Counted from the first letter of the stretch, positions 54,181-64,000 are shown. The stretch: DNA of 64,000 nt from Distichodus sexfasciatus (GCA_032718565.1 JAVGVS010000055.1:1-64000), one strand, 5' to 3'. A program made the numbers and translations. Notes: generated from the sequence alone by a model not told the origin.

Positions 54181-54202
54181 TCAATATGTGTCTTGTATGT
54201 TT

Positions 54203-55000
54203 AAACCCAGGTTTAAGACAACAGATTTTACAAGGTTCTATGATGCTGCAGTCTTAAACCTGGGTGTGGTGCCTAAGTGTGTGTTACCTCTGTGTTAAAC
54301 CCAGGATTAATAAAACAGCAATTTACAATGTTCTATGATGTTGCAGTCTTTAATCTGGGTTTAGTGTCTGAGGGTGTGTTACCTCACTACCACACTAAAC
54401 CCAGGTTTAAGACAACAGCCTTTTAGAACATTCTATAATGTTGCCTGTCTTAAACCTGGGTGTAGTGCCTGCATGTGTGTGAGCTCCACACTTAACCCAG
54501 GTTTAACATAACAGCAATTTAGAACGTTCTATAATGCTGCTCTCTTAAACCTGGGTTTAGTGTCTGAGTGTATGCTACCTCCACACTAAACTCAGGCTTA
54601 ACATAACAGCAATTCAGAATGTCCTATAAGGTTGCTTTCTGAAACTTGGGATTAGTGTCTGAGTGTGTGTGAACTCTAGACTAAACCCAGGTTTAAAACA
54701 ACAGCATTTTAGAATATTCTATGTTGCTCCAGTCTTAAACCTGGGTTTAGTGTCTCTGTGCATGAACTTTAGACTAAACCGAGGTTTAAGACAACATTTT
54801 AGAACATTCTGTGCTGCTGCTCTCTTAAACCTGGGTTTAGTATGTGAGTGTGTTATCTCCACACAAAACCCAGGTTTAACATTACAGCAATTCAGAATGT
54901 TCTATATTGATGCTGTCTTAAACTTGGGTTTGGGGTCTGAGTGTGTGTGAACTCTAGACTAAACCGAGATTTAGGACACCAGCATTTTCGAACATTCTCC
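54203..55000 (+). repeat. 95-bp minisatellite, about 8.5 units, each a hairpin
   Basis: Units start at 'aaaccc-gg-ttaa' near 54203, 54297, 54397, 54494, 54588, 54683, 54776, 54866 and 54961 (spacing 90-100). Each unit has the arm 'acccaggtttaagac', a middle 'ttttagaacattctat-atg', and the complementary arm 'gtcttaaacctgggt', then a GTGTG-containing linker. Arms remain complementary in most units although units differ. Confidence 0.92.
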
Positions 55001-55865
55001 AGTATGTCTAAATCATTATGCGTAAACTCCACACTTGCCCAGGCGTACGACAGCAGCATTATTATTACCGCATGCACACCACACTCAGCACAAAGTTTTT
55101 CATCAAGATCGCAAGGGTCAACCCGGGTCACGCACCGCACCTCCACGGGCCCCAAACGAGCCCCAAACGAGCCGTAAGGATTTCTGTCAGTGATTCGTCT
55201 CCAGCATTTCAATCACTCGCCCGCTCTTCAGAAATAATTACCCTGTGTCAGCGGCGATCAGGAAAAAAGGAACGTCCCGAAGCGGCTCCTCGCATCTGTT
55301 AAGCTACACAAGCTTTAGCTACCTACACAAAGAGAGCGTCGGCCGAGAAGGCTACGGTAGAGATTAATGGAGTTGAAGGTATTTACCATAAGCCTCTTGA
55401 TGCTTTTCACCAGCTCCAACCGTGCGTGGAGAAGAAAAACTTTAAATCAAGTGTGGCCGGCTTTATGAGATACGTCAGTGTTAGCTTCGCCTCCGGTTCA
55501 GACGTTGGCGAAAAAGCTCCCCGCCGACCCCAACTCTGCTCCCCTCACCCCATCCTGGAAAGATTTGATTAACTAGGAAATTTATAGCGGGGCGATCGAC
55601 AAGCGACTAAACGCGTCCCCTGAGTTAGTTTTTCATTTTCAGGTTCTGTTTGAGGCCACCCACTCCAACGCTTCATCTCGCCCAGAGACCACGCTAAACA
55701 GCTCGGCCAGGCCGTAATTAGCTGGCCGAGTTACGGCCGCCGAGGCTCTGGGGGTCTCGTGCGAGTGGGTGTGTGGGTGTGTGTGACCAAACTTCTTCAA
55801 AGGAGCGGTTGGGAGTGATCAGGGGGCTGGCCATATTCCAACGCATCAAAGGCTGGCAGACCTGT
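55001..55865. other. Single-copy-looking block
   Basis: Complex sequence with CpG words. 55560-55760 includes 'aactaggaaatttatagcgg' and 'ggccgtaattagctggccga', the latter a good dyad. It could be regulatory; no gene is supported. Confidence 0.3.
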
Positions 55866-56480
55866 AACACCGAGAGAGCTTCAGAAGAGAGAGGGAGAGA
55901 AAGGAGAAGAGAGGAGAAAGGAATGGATGGATGAAGGAAGGTAGCAATGGATGGAATGATGAATGAAGGGAGAGAGGAAGGAATGAATGGAATAATGGGT
56001 AGAGGGAGAGAGGGAGGGATGGATGGATGGATAAATTAATGAAGGGAGGGAAGGAAGGAATGAGAAAAGGAGAGAACAAGGGATGCATAGAGAGAGGGAT
56101 GGATGGAATGAGAAGGGAGGGAGGGAAGGAAGGAAGGAAGGAAGGAAGGAGAAAGGGAGAGAAGAAGGTTGGAAGGGATGAATAGAGGTAGGGATGGAAG
56201 GGGAAAAAGAAAGAAGAAGCTAGGAATGGATGGATGAAAGGAGGGATAGGATGTATGGATGAATGAATGGAGTTAGGGATGGAAGGAGAGAAGGATGGAT
56301 GGATGGATAACTGAATGTAATGAGTGAAATAGTGGAGAATTAGGGAAGAAGGGGAAGGGAAAGAGAGAGGGGGTTAGAGAGAAAGAAAGGTTGAGAAAGA
56401 AAGGGAGGGGTGGAGGGAGAAAGAAAGAGATCAAGAGAAGAAGTGAAAAAGATAGAAAGAAAAAATAGGGAGGAGGAGAA

Positions 56481-56516
<36 letters not shown>

Positions 56517-56520
56517 GATG
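55866..56520. repeat. Purine-rich GGAT/GGAA/GAGA tract
   Basis: Plus strand is almost all purine plus T in 'atgg' words: degenerate GGAT, GGAA and GAGA tetranucleotides closing with a GA run (56487-56512). The minus-strand Ser/Pro/Leu/His frame is its translation. Confidence 0.9.
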
Positions 56521-56580
56521 GGAGGCTTCAGTTGATCACTGGCACTGCACTGCCTGGCCGAGTGGAGAGAAAAAGAGTGT

Positions 56581-56584
<4 letters not shown>

Positions 56585-56614
<30 letters not shown>
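56585..56614. repeat. (GA)n microsatellite
   Basis: About 15 perfect GA units. Confidence 0.95.
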
Positions 56615-56616
<2 letters not shown>

Positions 56617-56760
56617 CAGGGGAGGAGTGGAGATGGAGGACAGGCCGGGTGTGTTCAGTTTAGGGGAGCGAGGGATACATGGAGAGCAAGGTACAAAACT
56701 CATTAGAGTGTGTGCTCTCCCAGCTGGCCTCTCTCTCTGTGACAGGGCAGCAACCGAGGG

Positions 56761-56856
56761 GTGTGTGTGTGTGAGTGTGTGTGTGTGAGAGTGTGTGTGT
56801 GAGTGTGTGTGTGAGTGTGTGTGTGAGTGTGTGTGTGAGTGTGTGTGTGTGTGAGA
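56761..56856. repeat. (GT)n with a 12-base longer unit
   Basis: GT run in which GAG recurs at 56801, 56813, 56825 and 56837, giving a 12-base GAGTGTGTGTGT unit nested in the dinucleotide array. Confidence 0.92.
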
Positions 56857-57150
56857 TTCTCTGAAAAAGAAACATTGTGGTGACCAGCACAATGGACCCA
56901 ATGAGATACAACACATTTGTTAAAGAGCCATTTCCACTGTCAACTCGATATAAGATCAAAAGAGTAAAACGTGTATTTAGGACACTGTGCTCCAGACTGA
57001 GAAAAAATAAAGCGCTAGTGCATAGATAATTCTAATAAACGCATGACCTTCACAAAAAGGTGTGTGTGTGTCGAGGGGGGCGCAAGAAAGAGCGATAAGA
57101 TGAAAAATTGTGGGGACCAACGAAATGCTTCTACTTGCAAGATTGTGAAC

Positions 57151-58062
57151 GGAAGGATGACAGATCAGTGAAATGATGGGGAAAGGGATGGACAAAGGGA
57201 GGGAGAAATGGATGGAAAGAAGGATGGAGGGAGAGAGAGGGAGGGAGGGACAGAGGGAATGGATGGATGAATGGAGGTCGGGATGGATAGAGAATACAGC
57301 ATGAAGGGAGGGAGGGATGTATGGATAGAAGGATGAATGGAGGTGGGGATGGAAGGAGAAAAGGAGGAAAGAAGGGAGGAATGGGTGGATGAAGGAAGGA
57401 AGGGAGGGATTGATGGAATGATGAATGGAGGGAGATAGGAAGGGAGGGATTGATGGAATGATGGATGGAGGAAGAGAGGGAGGGATGGATGGATGGATGG
57501 ATGAAGGGAGCGAGGGAGGGAGGGATGGAGGATGGATGGATGAATCAATAGAGGTAGGGATGGAAGGAGGGGAAGAGGGGAGGAATGGATGGATGAAAGG
57601 CGGTAGGGCAGGGATGGATGTAATGACAAATGAATGGAAAGAGGGAGGGATGGATGGATGGATGGATGAAGGGAGGGATGGAAGGTGAGACAGATGGAAG
57701 AAGGGAGGAATTAATGTATAAAGGGAGGGGGAAATGTATGGATAGATGAAGTGATGGATGGAAGGAGAGGAGGGATGTAGAGAGGACGGATGGACGGATG
57801 GATGAAGGGAGTGGGAGATGTATGGGTGGATAAATGAATGGATGGATAGAAGGAGGGAAGAAGGGATGACTGGATGGATTAATGAAGGGAGGGATGGAAG
57901 GAGGGACGAAGAGAGGAAGGGTTGTATTGATAGATGAAACAATAGAAGTAGGGACAGAAGCAGAGGAGGAGGGATGGACAGATGAAGTGATGGATGGAAG
58001 GAGAGAAGGAGGGATGAAGAGAGGGATGGATGAAGGGAGAGAGAGAGAGAGATGTTGACTGG
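57151..58062. repeat. Purine-rich GGAT tract, about 0.9 kb
   Basis: Repeated 'gatggatgga', 'gaaggaggga' and 'agggagggat' words. Similar longer phrases recur ('agggagggattgatggaatg' at 57400 and 57440), so segments were duplicated beyond slippage. The 321- and 154-codon minus-strand Ser/Pro/His/Ile frames are translations of the array and not genes. Confidence 0.92.
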
Positions 58063-58168
58063 TTGAATGAATGGATAGACAGCTAGACAGGAGAGCAGGT
58101 TCTCCCTAAAAGGTAGTAGAAGAGTCTTGCTAGATCTTCACACGGAGAGATGTGACTGTGTGGGTATG

Positions 58169-58195
58169 CAAGTGTGTGTGTGTGTGTGTGTGTGT
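58169..58195. repeat. (GT)n microsatellite
   Basis: About 12 GT units. Confidence 0.92.
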
Positions 58196-59054
58196 TTTGT
58201 GGGACACGGACACGGCGGTGCTGGAACCCACGTTGGCAGTGGGTGAGGGTAAAACCCCGGTGGGAGCCTCTCTCTCAGCCACAGCCGGTGATCAGACAGG
58301 ACTGGAGTTGGAGCTGCGCTGACAGAGCCCCGGCTGTGATCCGGGCCAGAGCGATCGGGCAATTAAAAACGGGAGGAGGTGGGGGTGGCGGAGGCAGACA
58401 GGTAGACAGATGCATGTCTCGCTCGGGCAGCGCATCAGACGCCGGCCTCTGATCAGGGGCTCCGCTCTGTCCCCCCGGCGCCGGCCCTCGGGGGACCCAA
58501 CCATTACCGCTTCTTATAGAATCGGGTTGTGACAGGTGGCGCTCTCCAGACAGCTACCGATCCCAAGGGGCTTCACATGATCTGGAGCCAATTATCAAAT
58601 CAGGAGATGGAGTCATCTCCATAAAAGGCTTTAACCAAAAAGGCCTCCCTGGAGGAGAAGAGGAGGAGGAGGAGGAAGGGGCAGGAGAAGCCGAGCTCAT
58701 TTTTCGCTCGGGGAGATTTATATAACACACCTCAATCTGCCCAAAACGGTGGACCAGAAAAACAAACCTTTTCAGAAGTGCCAGTGAGTCGACTTGTTTC
58801 TCCGATTTATCTTTTTGTTTTTTTCAAAACGAGACTTGAGCAAAACCCACGCCCGTGTGTTATAATTGATACGATTCCAGATGCACAACCCAAATGTTCC
58901 CGAGTAAACCCTCATCTGTTGCTGTCTGAGTCACAGCGTGAACACTGCAGTTTTTAATCAAAAAACAGGCAAAACCTCTATATGCCAGTAAATAATAACC
59001 AATAAATTGGTGTAACATCAAGAGACTCAGCCAGCAGCCAGAAACCACCTGCAG
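58196..59054. other. Single-copy-looking block, GC-rich then AT-rich, candidate conserved non-coding element
   Basis: 58200-58500 is GC- and CpG-rich. 58555-58740 holds complex words ('ggagccaattatcaaatcag', 'ccataaaaggctttaaccaa') followed by a GGA tract. No splice-bounded exon is visible. Confidence 0.3.
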
Positions 59055-59235
59055 TTCAGGCTCGGGAATCCATCTGCAGCTAAGCAGGTTTTAATCCGGC
59101 CGCTACTTGGATGGGAGACTAATTAAGCGGCTTATTGCTGTTAGAAGCGTTGGTGTGTCCAACAGGGGGCGCCATCCTGTGGTCTGTGTGGATCCCAATG
59201 ACCCAGTGCAGTAAAACAGACATCATCCATCAAAC
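59055..59235 (+). mobile_element. 5S rRNA-derived SINE fragment (SINE3 class)
   Basis: It contains 'agctaagcagg' (59078-59088) and 'tacttggatgggagac' (59104-59119), two parts of the 5S rRNA internal promoter, at the same 26-base offset as in 5S rRNA. The 3' flank 'cagggggcgccatcctgtgg' plus 'tctgtgtggatccca' matches what I recall of 5S-derived teleost SINEs rather than a 5S gene end. The rest of the 5S head is diverged, so this is not a functional rRNA gene. Confidence 0.7.
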
Positions 59236-59351
59236 TTTTAAGCCCGGGAACCCTAATGTCCTGCTAAAATCACCTGTCATGGCCTGTTCAAATCTGGCCT
59301 TCTAACTGACCCCCTGTCGAATTGGTGAATTCTGTCCTATCCCCTCAAAAC
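59236..59351. other. Single-copy-looking sequence
   Basis: Short spacer between the 5S-derived SINE and an element C end; nothing recognised. Confidence 0.4.
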
Positions 59352-59401
59352 TAGCGGTGTTGAAATGAATCGCATAATCGCTACATCGTGATGCAGATGC
59401 G
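59352..59401 (-). mobile_element. Element C terminal fragment
   Basis: 'tagcggtgttgaaatgaatc' and 'gctacatcgtgatgcagatg' match the reverse complement of the element C right end (2950-2999). Confidence 0.55.
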
Positions 59402-59409
59402 GAGGTGGG

Positions 59410-59530
59410 GTCTGCTCCTTCACGTATGGGTCAAATGCAACGTCGCATTTCGTTGTGGTGCACTGTGTGCTGTCCTGTGGTGTGTTCACAATGACAAACA
59501 CTCACTCACTTTCACTTTACTTTACTGGAA
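59410..59530 (+). mobile_element. SINE-A 3' half, sense orientation
   Basis: 'acgtatgggtcaaatgcaac', 'gcatttcgttgtggtgcact' and 'tcacaatgacaaacactcac' match the 3' half and tail. It is 5'-truncated. Confidence 0.8.
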
Positions 59531-59608
59531 TATTGGGATCGGCCACAAACCACAGGATGGCGTTCCCATGTTGGAGCCACCAACACCTACACCTCCAAAT
59601 ACTGACCA

Positions 59609-59719
59609 GGGGAGCATTTCCCAAAAGCATAGTTGCTGACAACGTTACATTAGAAACTAACATAGTGGTGCTAACATAGTTAGCAATAAGACAACAACTA
59701 TGCTTTTGGGAAACGCACC
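59609..59719. mobile_element. Short foldback MITE (111 bp)
   Basis: 'gcatttcccaaaagcatagt' and the reverse complement of the right arm, 'gcgtttcccaaaagcatagt', differ at one base. The arms, about 25 bases, enclose a short AT-rich middle. It is small enough to form one hairpin. Confidence 0.7.
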
Positions 59720-60760
59720 GCAGAATGAAAGCTGCTTAGCTTCAGACGGATCCCCAAGTTTTAACTGCAGGTGGTATGGCAGTAAACACATGGGACTGGA
59801 TTAGCCAGACTCCCCTACAATATGGCGACATGCTCAATCATCACAAGATCATTTGTCTTTTAATATCTAATTACTCAAAATCACTGTGAGAGAGCATCTG
59901 AAAAATGTAAGGTCTGTTGTTTAATCAGATTAACAGTCATCAAACAAGAAAAGAAGTTAAAAAGCAGACTGTCAAGGCGCCAAGACAAATAAACCAACTG
60001 TAGAATTGGAACCCAAAAAATTTGGAATATAATCCAAATTTACGCCCAACGCAGCACTGGTATTTAACACAGACTGGCGCAGAACAAAGCAGGCTCCTTT
60101 TGCGAGGAAAACGCAAGTGCGAAAGACATTTAGAGGTGAAAACTAAATCTCTCCCCCCAGAGTCTCGCCGTGGTGTGTAAGGACAGATAAAAAACTCTTC
60201 ACACTTCCCTGCGAGCGCCACATAAGCAGTCACTGTAAAATCTCCCCTCTGCCGCCTGTGTCGGGAGTGCTGGCTCACGCCAGGCGAAATTGGCTGGGTT
60301 GGCACTATCCATCCTCGCTCCGTAATTAGTCACGGGTGGATGCGCAATCAACATAGCTGGATATTCCTCTCTTTAAAAATCCCGCTGCCTTCCTGCACGC
60401 CGGGTCAGCAGCCGCCACGCGACACAGGTCTTTAGCACATCTAAAGGCTGCTAAAAATACCGTTTTGAGAAAAGTGACTGACACCAGACGTGCCCACACC
60501 GGAGAAGAGGGAAGGAGACGGGACTTAAATGCAGTCTGTCGGTGTGATGACGCACCAAAGCTGTGGTTAGTTAGGGTGGAGATGGTGGGGAAGAGCTGGA
60601 AAAATGTGGTCTTCTCAATTTACAAGGACAGCTAATGATTAGTCCCGAACTGAAATGGATGGAAGCAAAAATCTGGCCAGGATTTTGACGCGATGGACCT
60701 GGATGAGTGGGAAATTTTGGAATGAGTTCTGTAAGGGCTGAGCGACACACACACGCAGTC
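59720..60760. other. Single-copy-looking block
   Basis: No repeats recognised. 60140-60480 is complex with CpG words. The 121-codon minus-strand frame (59940-60305) shows no domain I recognise and has no supporting splice signals. Confidence 0.3.
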
Positions 60761-60940
60761 AGTCCCGTCTGCCTATCTTTGTGAGGTACTTACATAACAC
60801 CACACCTACACCACACCTAACCCCGAACCTCAGTAACCAAAAGCAAATCTTTCCACTCCAGTCCTCCGAACCCGTCCTCACGTACCAAAAACACCCCCAC
60901 AAAGCCATACAAATTATACAAACCCTAATTTTTCGGCTCC
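60761..60940 (-). repeat. TG-associated dispersed repeat, third copy, inverted
   Basis: 'gaacctcagtaaccaaaagc' is the reverse complement of the 24.09-24.13 kb block ('gcttttggttactgaggtt'), with 'ccgtcctcacgtaccaaaaa' nearby. No long TG array is left beside it. Confidence 0.55.
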
Positions 60941-60948
60941 ATTACGAT

Positions 60949-61394
60949 TAAGGGTTGACTGATTATCGACTGGGCTGATTATCAAGGCCTGATATTAGGC
61001 ATTTTGCCGATTATCTGTATTGGTGTTTAATTTTAACCATCACCGATGTGAAGTAATTACAAGGTGCGCTACTGTGGCTCCACTGCCGTCTCTTCTCTCT
61101 GTGCCGTTTGCTCTCGACTCGCTGCTTCATTCAATGTCCCGCCCACAACAGTCTCTGATTGGCTATATGTCACACACATAGTAGCCAATCAACACTGAAA
61201 CCTTGTTGTCACTCACACCACACTACCACAGCTCTGAGAAGGAGAAGAGGAGAGCGTTTCAGCTGAGCTTGGTGTTTGTAAAATTAAATTTTATTTTATT
61301 TGAATATTGGTTCCAAATATCAGTTATCGGCCCATTAACTAGCAATAATCAATATCGATATCGGCCTTGAAAAAACAATATCAGCCGACATCTA
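60949..61394 (+). mobile_element. Element H copy 3, both ends and target duplication
   Basis: Left end 'taagggttgactgattatcg', right end 'aacaatatcagccgacatcta'. Flanking 8-mers 'attacgat' (60941-60948) and 'atcacgac' (61395-61402) agree at 6 of 8, supporting a hAT-type element of 446 bp. The interior has CCAAT-like 'tctgattggctatatg' and 'tagtagccaatca'. No transposase is seen. Confidence 0.78.
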
Positions 61395-62155
61395 ATCACG
61401 ACGCAAAAATCGGGAATCGGTAAAGATATTGGGTTCACAAAGACGTCCACATATGGATCTGAGAAACGTGATTCAGTAACATTTCCCATCATGTATACTT
61501 AAAGAGGTTTCATGCAAAATACTGAGTTTAAGGTCCGACGTTGAGGATTAATAAGGGAACGCGGCGAGGGAGGAGAAGTGGGTCAGCGAAACCAAACTCG
61601 CCGCCGTCACGCTTTGCCAAAAGCCCAGAGCTTCGTATCAAGTTTGCAAGTTCTGGCTTACGGACGAAGCGAGTGGGAGTCGTGAGTTTGGAAAGGCGCC
61701 CACGATAAATCAACGGGCAGAAAAACTGATGAAAAGCGAGATGAAAGAGGAGAGATAGGAAGCGAGTTGGCGTTATGAGGAGCGGTGGCACGATCGGCGC
61801 CAACGGCGTGAAGCTTCGCACCGAGTTTGCTTGGTGCCACTGTGAAAACAGCAGGGGCGCAGTGGAGGTAAAAATAGTGGTTCGAAAGGACTCAGAAGTA
61901 AAGATGGACGACGTCCAAATAAACAAGTGCAAAACGGACGGACGTGGAGTATTGTTGAAGAACGGGGGCGCAATGTGGGCCAAGCGCTTTCAGCTTCACG
62001 TGAAGCCGCTTTAAAAGTTCAAGGACTTGGAGCAGGTTTTCGGGAAGGCGTTCGAGTGGATGTCAGCGGGATTTCAACCACTTTGACGGAGCGCCACGTG
62101 GAGAGCTGCACTTGATAAGTGGGTTAGAAAAACGATGGACTGGAAATTTCATCTC
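61395..62155. other. Unassigned sequence with open frames on both strands
   Basis: 61528-61983 (minus, 151 codons) and 61775-62014 (plus, 79 codons) overlap. I recognise neither product. The sequence is CpG-containing and single-copy in this window. It could be part of an unrecognised mobile element or simply stop-poor DNA. Confidence 0.3.
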
Positions 62156-63290
62156 AGCTAACTACATACAACGTTATTAGAAGGTGTGGTGCCAATAACG
62201 TTCAACATGGACTAGGATTTCTAGGAAGGTTTTTGATAAGATTCTGGCAACATTCTACAATGTTCCTACAATGCTTCTACAAGGTATCTACAATGTTTGT
62301 GTAATGTTCCTACATAGTTCGTACAACTTTTCTACAATGTCTCCACCAGTTTGATGTAGTTTGAATTATGCTCAAGTTTGGTTTCATAATAAGTTGTAAT
62401 TTTGTGTTTCTAGATGTTGATCAAGTTTGTGTCTTTTTACATGCATTAGACATTTCTCTAGTTTAAGTTTATAAATCTTTGTAATATAGGGTGGCACGGT
62501 GGCACTGTGGTTAGCGCTGCCGCCTCACAGCATGAAGGTCCGGGGATTCTAACCCCGGGGGCGGCCGTAAGGCCCTTCTGTGTGGAGTTTGCATGCTCTC
62601 CCCTTGTTCGCATGGGTTTCCTCCGGGGGCTCCAGTTTCCTCCCACGGACCAAAGGCATGCACTATAGATTAATTGGTGACTCTAAATTGGCCTCCGTAA
62701 GGTGTGAATGTGTGTGTGATTGTGTGAGTGTGTGTGTGCCCTGCAGTGTGTTGGCGCCAGGGTTGCTCCCCACCTGCGCCTGCAAGTTCCCGGGATAGGC
62801 TCTGGTTCCCCCGTGACCCCAGTTGGGATTAAGCGGTTCAGATAATGACTGACTGACTGATATTTGTAATTTTGCTTTTAAAAAAATCTTAAGTTAAGTT
62901 TTGTAAACATTTCTTTGCGTTCTAAGAACATTTCTCCAGCTTTGTTTTATAAATATCTGTAAATTTGTATTTTTACAATGTTTTTCCAAGTTTGGTTTTA
63001 TAAAAATGTGTAGAGTTTGTTTCTGAAGTTTTAAAGTTAACATTTGTAATTTTTTGTTCTGAGAATATTTGATAAATTTAAGGTTTGAAATATTTGTAAT
63101 TTTATATTCTTTCAATGTTTCTCAAGCTTGGTTTTATAAATATTTGTAATTGTAATTTGTATTTGTTTTGAGAATGTTTGATAAGATTTTGAAAACATTT
63201 GTCATTTTGAGTTCAAGGGATGTTTCTCAAGTTTGGTTTCATAAACATTCTCACAAATTTTTTTATTGATGTACATAGATATATTTTATG
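62156..63290 (+). repeat. AT-rich minisatellite-like region, interrupted by SINE-T
   Basis: 62220-62345 repeats 'tctacaatgttcctacaatg' words. From 62380 to 63260 the phrase 'gttttataaatatttgtaat' and variants recurs with 'atgtttctcaagtttggttt' and 'ttctgagaatgtttgataag', roughly every 50-70 bases. A SINE-T copy splits the array. Confidence 0.7.
62488..62862 (+). mobile_element. SINE-T copy, full length, with target duplication
   Basis: Starts 'agggtggcacggtggcactg' and ends in (GACT)n. Flanks 'tttgtaatat' (62478-62487) and 'tttgtaattt' (62863-62872) agree at 9 of 10, the usual kind of SINE target duplication, though the host array itself repeats this word. The B box is altered ('gattctaaccc'). 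Confidence 0.88.
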
Positions 63291-63782
63291 AATGTAAGTT
63301 AGGAAAAGAAAGTGGTATAACATATTGTAATGCAAGTTGTAATGTAAGTAGTAATAACCTGACAGGAAGCTTAGGAAACATTAGCAGTCCCTGTTAGCTG
63401 GGAACAAGTTCAGAAGAAGTGGAAAATCAGACCAAAAGAACCGTTTAAATAAACACTGAACTTCACCTCGAATACACTTCCACTTTCATTTCCTCTTCCA
63501 CTGTCTCTCTCTCTCCATGCTGCAGGGACGGAGTGTGCAATAATGAGACGAGAGGAGCAGAGTGGAGTGATTTTCCAGCCAATGGCAGCGCAGAGCTAAT
63601 GTCAGAGCTAGCCGTCAGGGGCGAGGCGCAAAGAGCAGTGTATCGCTTTAAAAAATTAGCCTGTCCTCCCTCCATCCCTCCATCCGCAATTACCAAGCCG
63701 GCGGGGCGCCGTCCAAAACCGGGGGGCAACCACCACCTCCTCCCAAATCACACCGCTCTGCTGCCCCCAGAGAACGAGGGAC

Positions 63783-63785
<3 letters not shown>
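63291..63785. other. Single-copy-looking sequence
   Basis: No repeat recognised apart from a short CTCT run near 63504. The overlapping 84- and 88-codon frames on opposite strands are not convincing. Confidence 0.35.
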
Positions 63786-63817
<32 letters not shown>

Positions 63818-64000
63818 TTTTACTCCTTGGATAAAATGTGTAAGAGTGAGAGAGTGATAATGAATGAAAGATAGAGTGAAAGAGAGGGAGAGAGAGAGAA
63901 AGAAAGGATTGGAAGGAGAAAGGAGATAAGGAGGGAAGAAGGTAGGAATTGATGGATGCAGGAAGGGAGGGATGTCTGGATAGATGGATGGATGGATGAA
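63786..64000. repeat. (GA)n followed by GGAT/GGAA purine tract, cut by window edge
   Basis: Perfect GA run at 63786-63813, then GAGA/GAAA and, from about 63890, GGAA and GATG words like those at 55.9-58.1 kb. It continues past the window. Confidence 0.92.

Noticed and set aside
54663..55212. Frames with repeated Leu-Asn-Leu-Gly-Leu peptides
   Set aside because: They follow the 95-bp minisatellite hairpin units.
56977..57942. 321-codon minus-strand frame, the longest in the window
   Set aside because: Ser/Pro/His/Ile repeats from the GGAT purine tract; another frame of the same strand is open over the same bases.
59058..59130. Possible 5S rRNA gene
   Set aside because: Only the internal promoter part is well kept; the 5' and 3' stems of 5S rRNA are not recognisable and the 3' sequence is SINE-like.

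Overview
This window looks like intergenic or intronic DNA from a bony fish (teleost). The reasons are the density of tRNA-derived and 5S-derived SINEs, many short hAT-like DNA transposons, long CA/TG, GA and GGAT microsatellites, and kilobase-scale pyrimidine or purine tracts. No bacterial features are present: no operons, no ribosome-binding sites, no long uninterrupted reading frames. I find no protein-coding gene that I can support. The long reading frames lie in low-complexity tracts or repeats. The only recognisable coding remnants are a broken zinc-finger exon inside a DNA transposon (41088-41334) and four decayed copies of a LINE reverse-transcriptase motif (31183-32060). The exact species cannot be read from the window.

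Family labels used below are mine, made by comparing copies within the window. SINE-A: a tRNA-headed SINE ending in an 'acaatgacaaa' tail (10 copies). SINE-T: a tRNA-headed SINE with a 'gggataggctcc' body and a GAAT/GACT tail (7 copies). SINE-L: a tRNA-headed SINE with a 'cttgctcaggg' body and an 'agagcatctgctaaatg' tail (many copies, two of them in arrays). Elements B, C, E, F, G, H and K are short inverted-terminal-repeat transposons, most of them hAT-like.

Layout. 0-7 kb: SINEs and nested hAT elements, including a three-layer nest at 4.8-6.6 kb. 7-14.4 kb: SINE-T and SINE-L, with a head-to-tail SINE-L array (9.2-10.1 kb) and a foldback array (12.6-13.7 kb). 14.4-17.5 kb: mostly single-copy-looking sequence. 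17.6-28 kb: transposon fragments and microsatellites. 28-35 kb: single-copy-looking blocks, the LINE fragments and element G. 35.4-38.8 kb: two pyrimidine tracts. 39-50 kb: transposons, including element K inside a tandem repeat and a second three-layer nest (44.1-45.4 kb). 50-52 kb: single-copy-looking. 52.2-55 kb: two unusual minisatellites, the first holding a near-perfect palindrome of about 285 bp. 55.8-58.1 kb: purine tracts. 58-64 kb: single-copy-looking blocks, a 5S-derived SINE, element H and an AT-rich minisatellite interrupted by SINE-T.

Between the repeats are 200-1500 bp blocks of balanced, non-repetitive sequence rich in TAAT/ATTA words. These could be conserved non-coding elements of a developmental-gene neighbourhood, but only comparison with other fish genomes would show that. 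The most distinctive structures are the palindrome in the 24-bp minisatellite, the 95-bp hairpin minisatellite, the two nested transposon stacks with target-site evidence, and the element carrying a CGGBP1-like zinc-finger exon.
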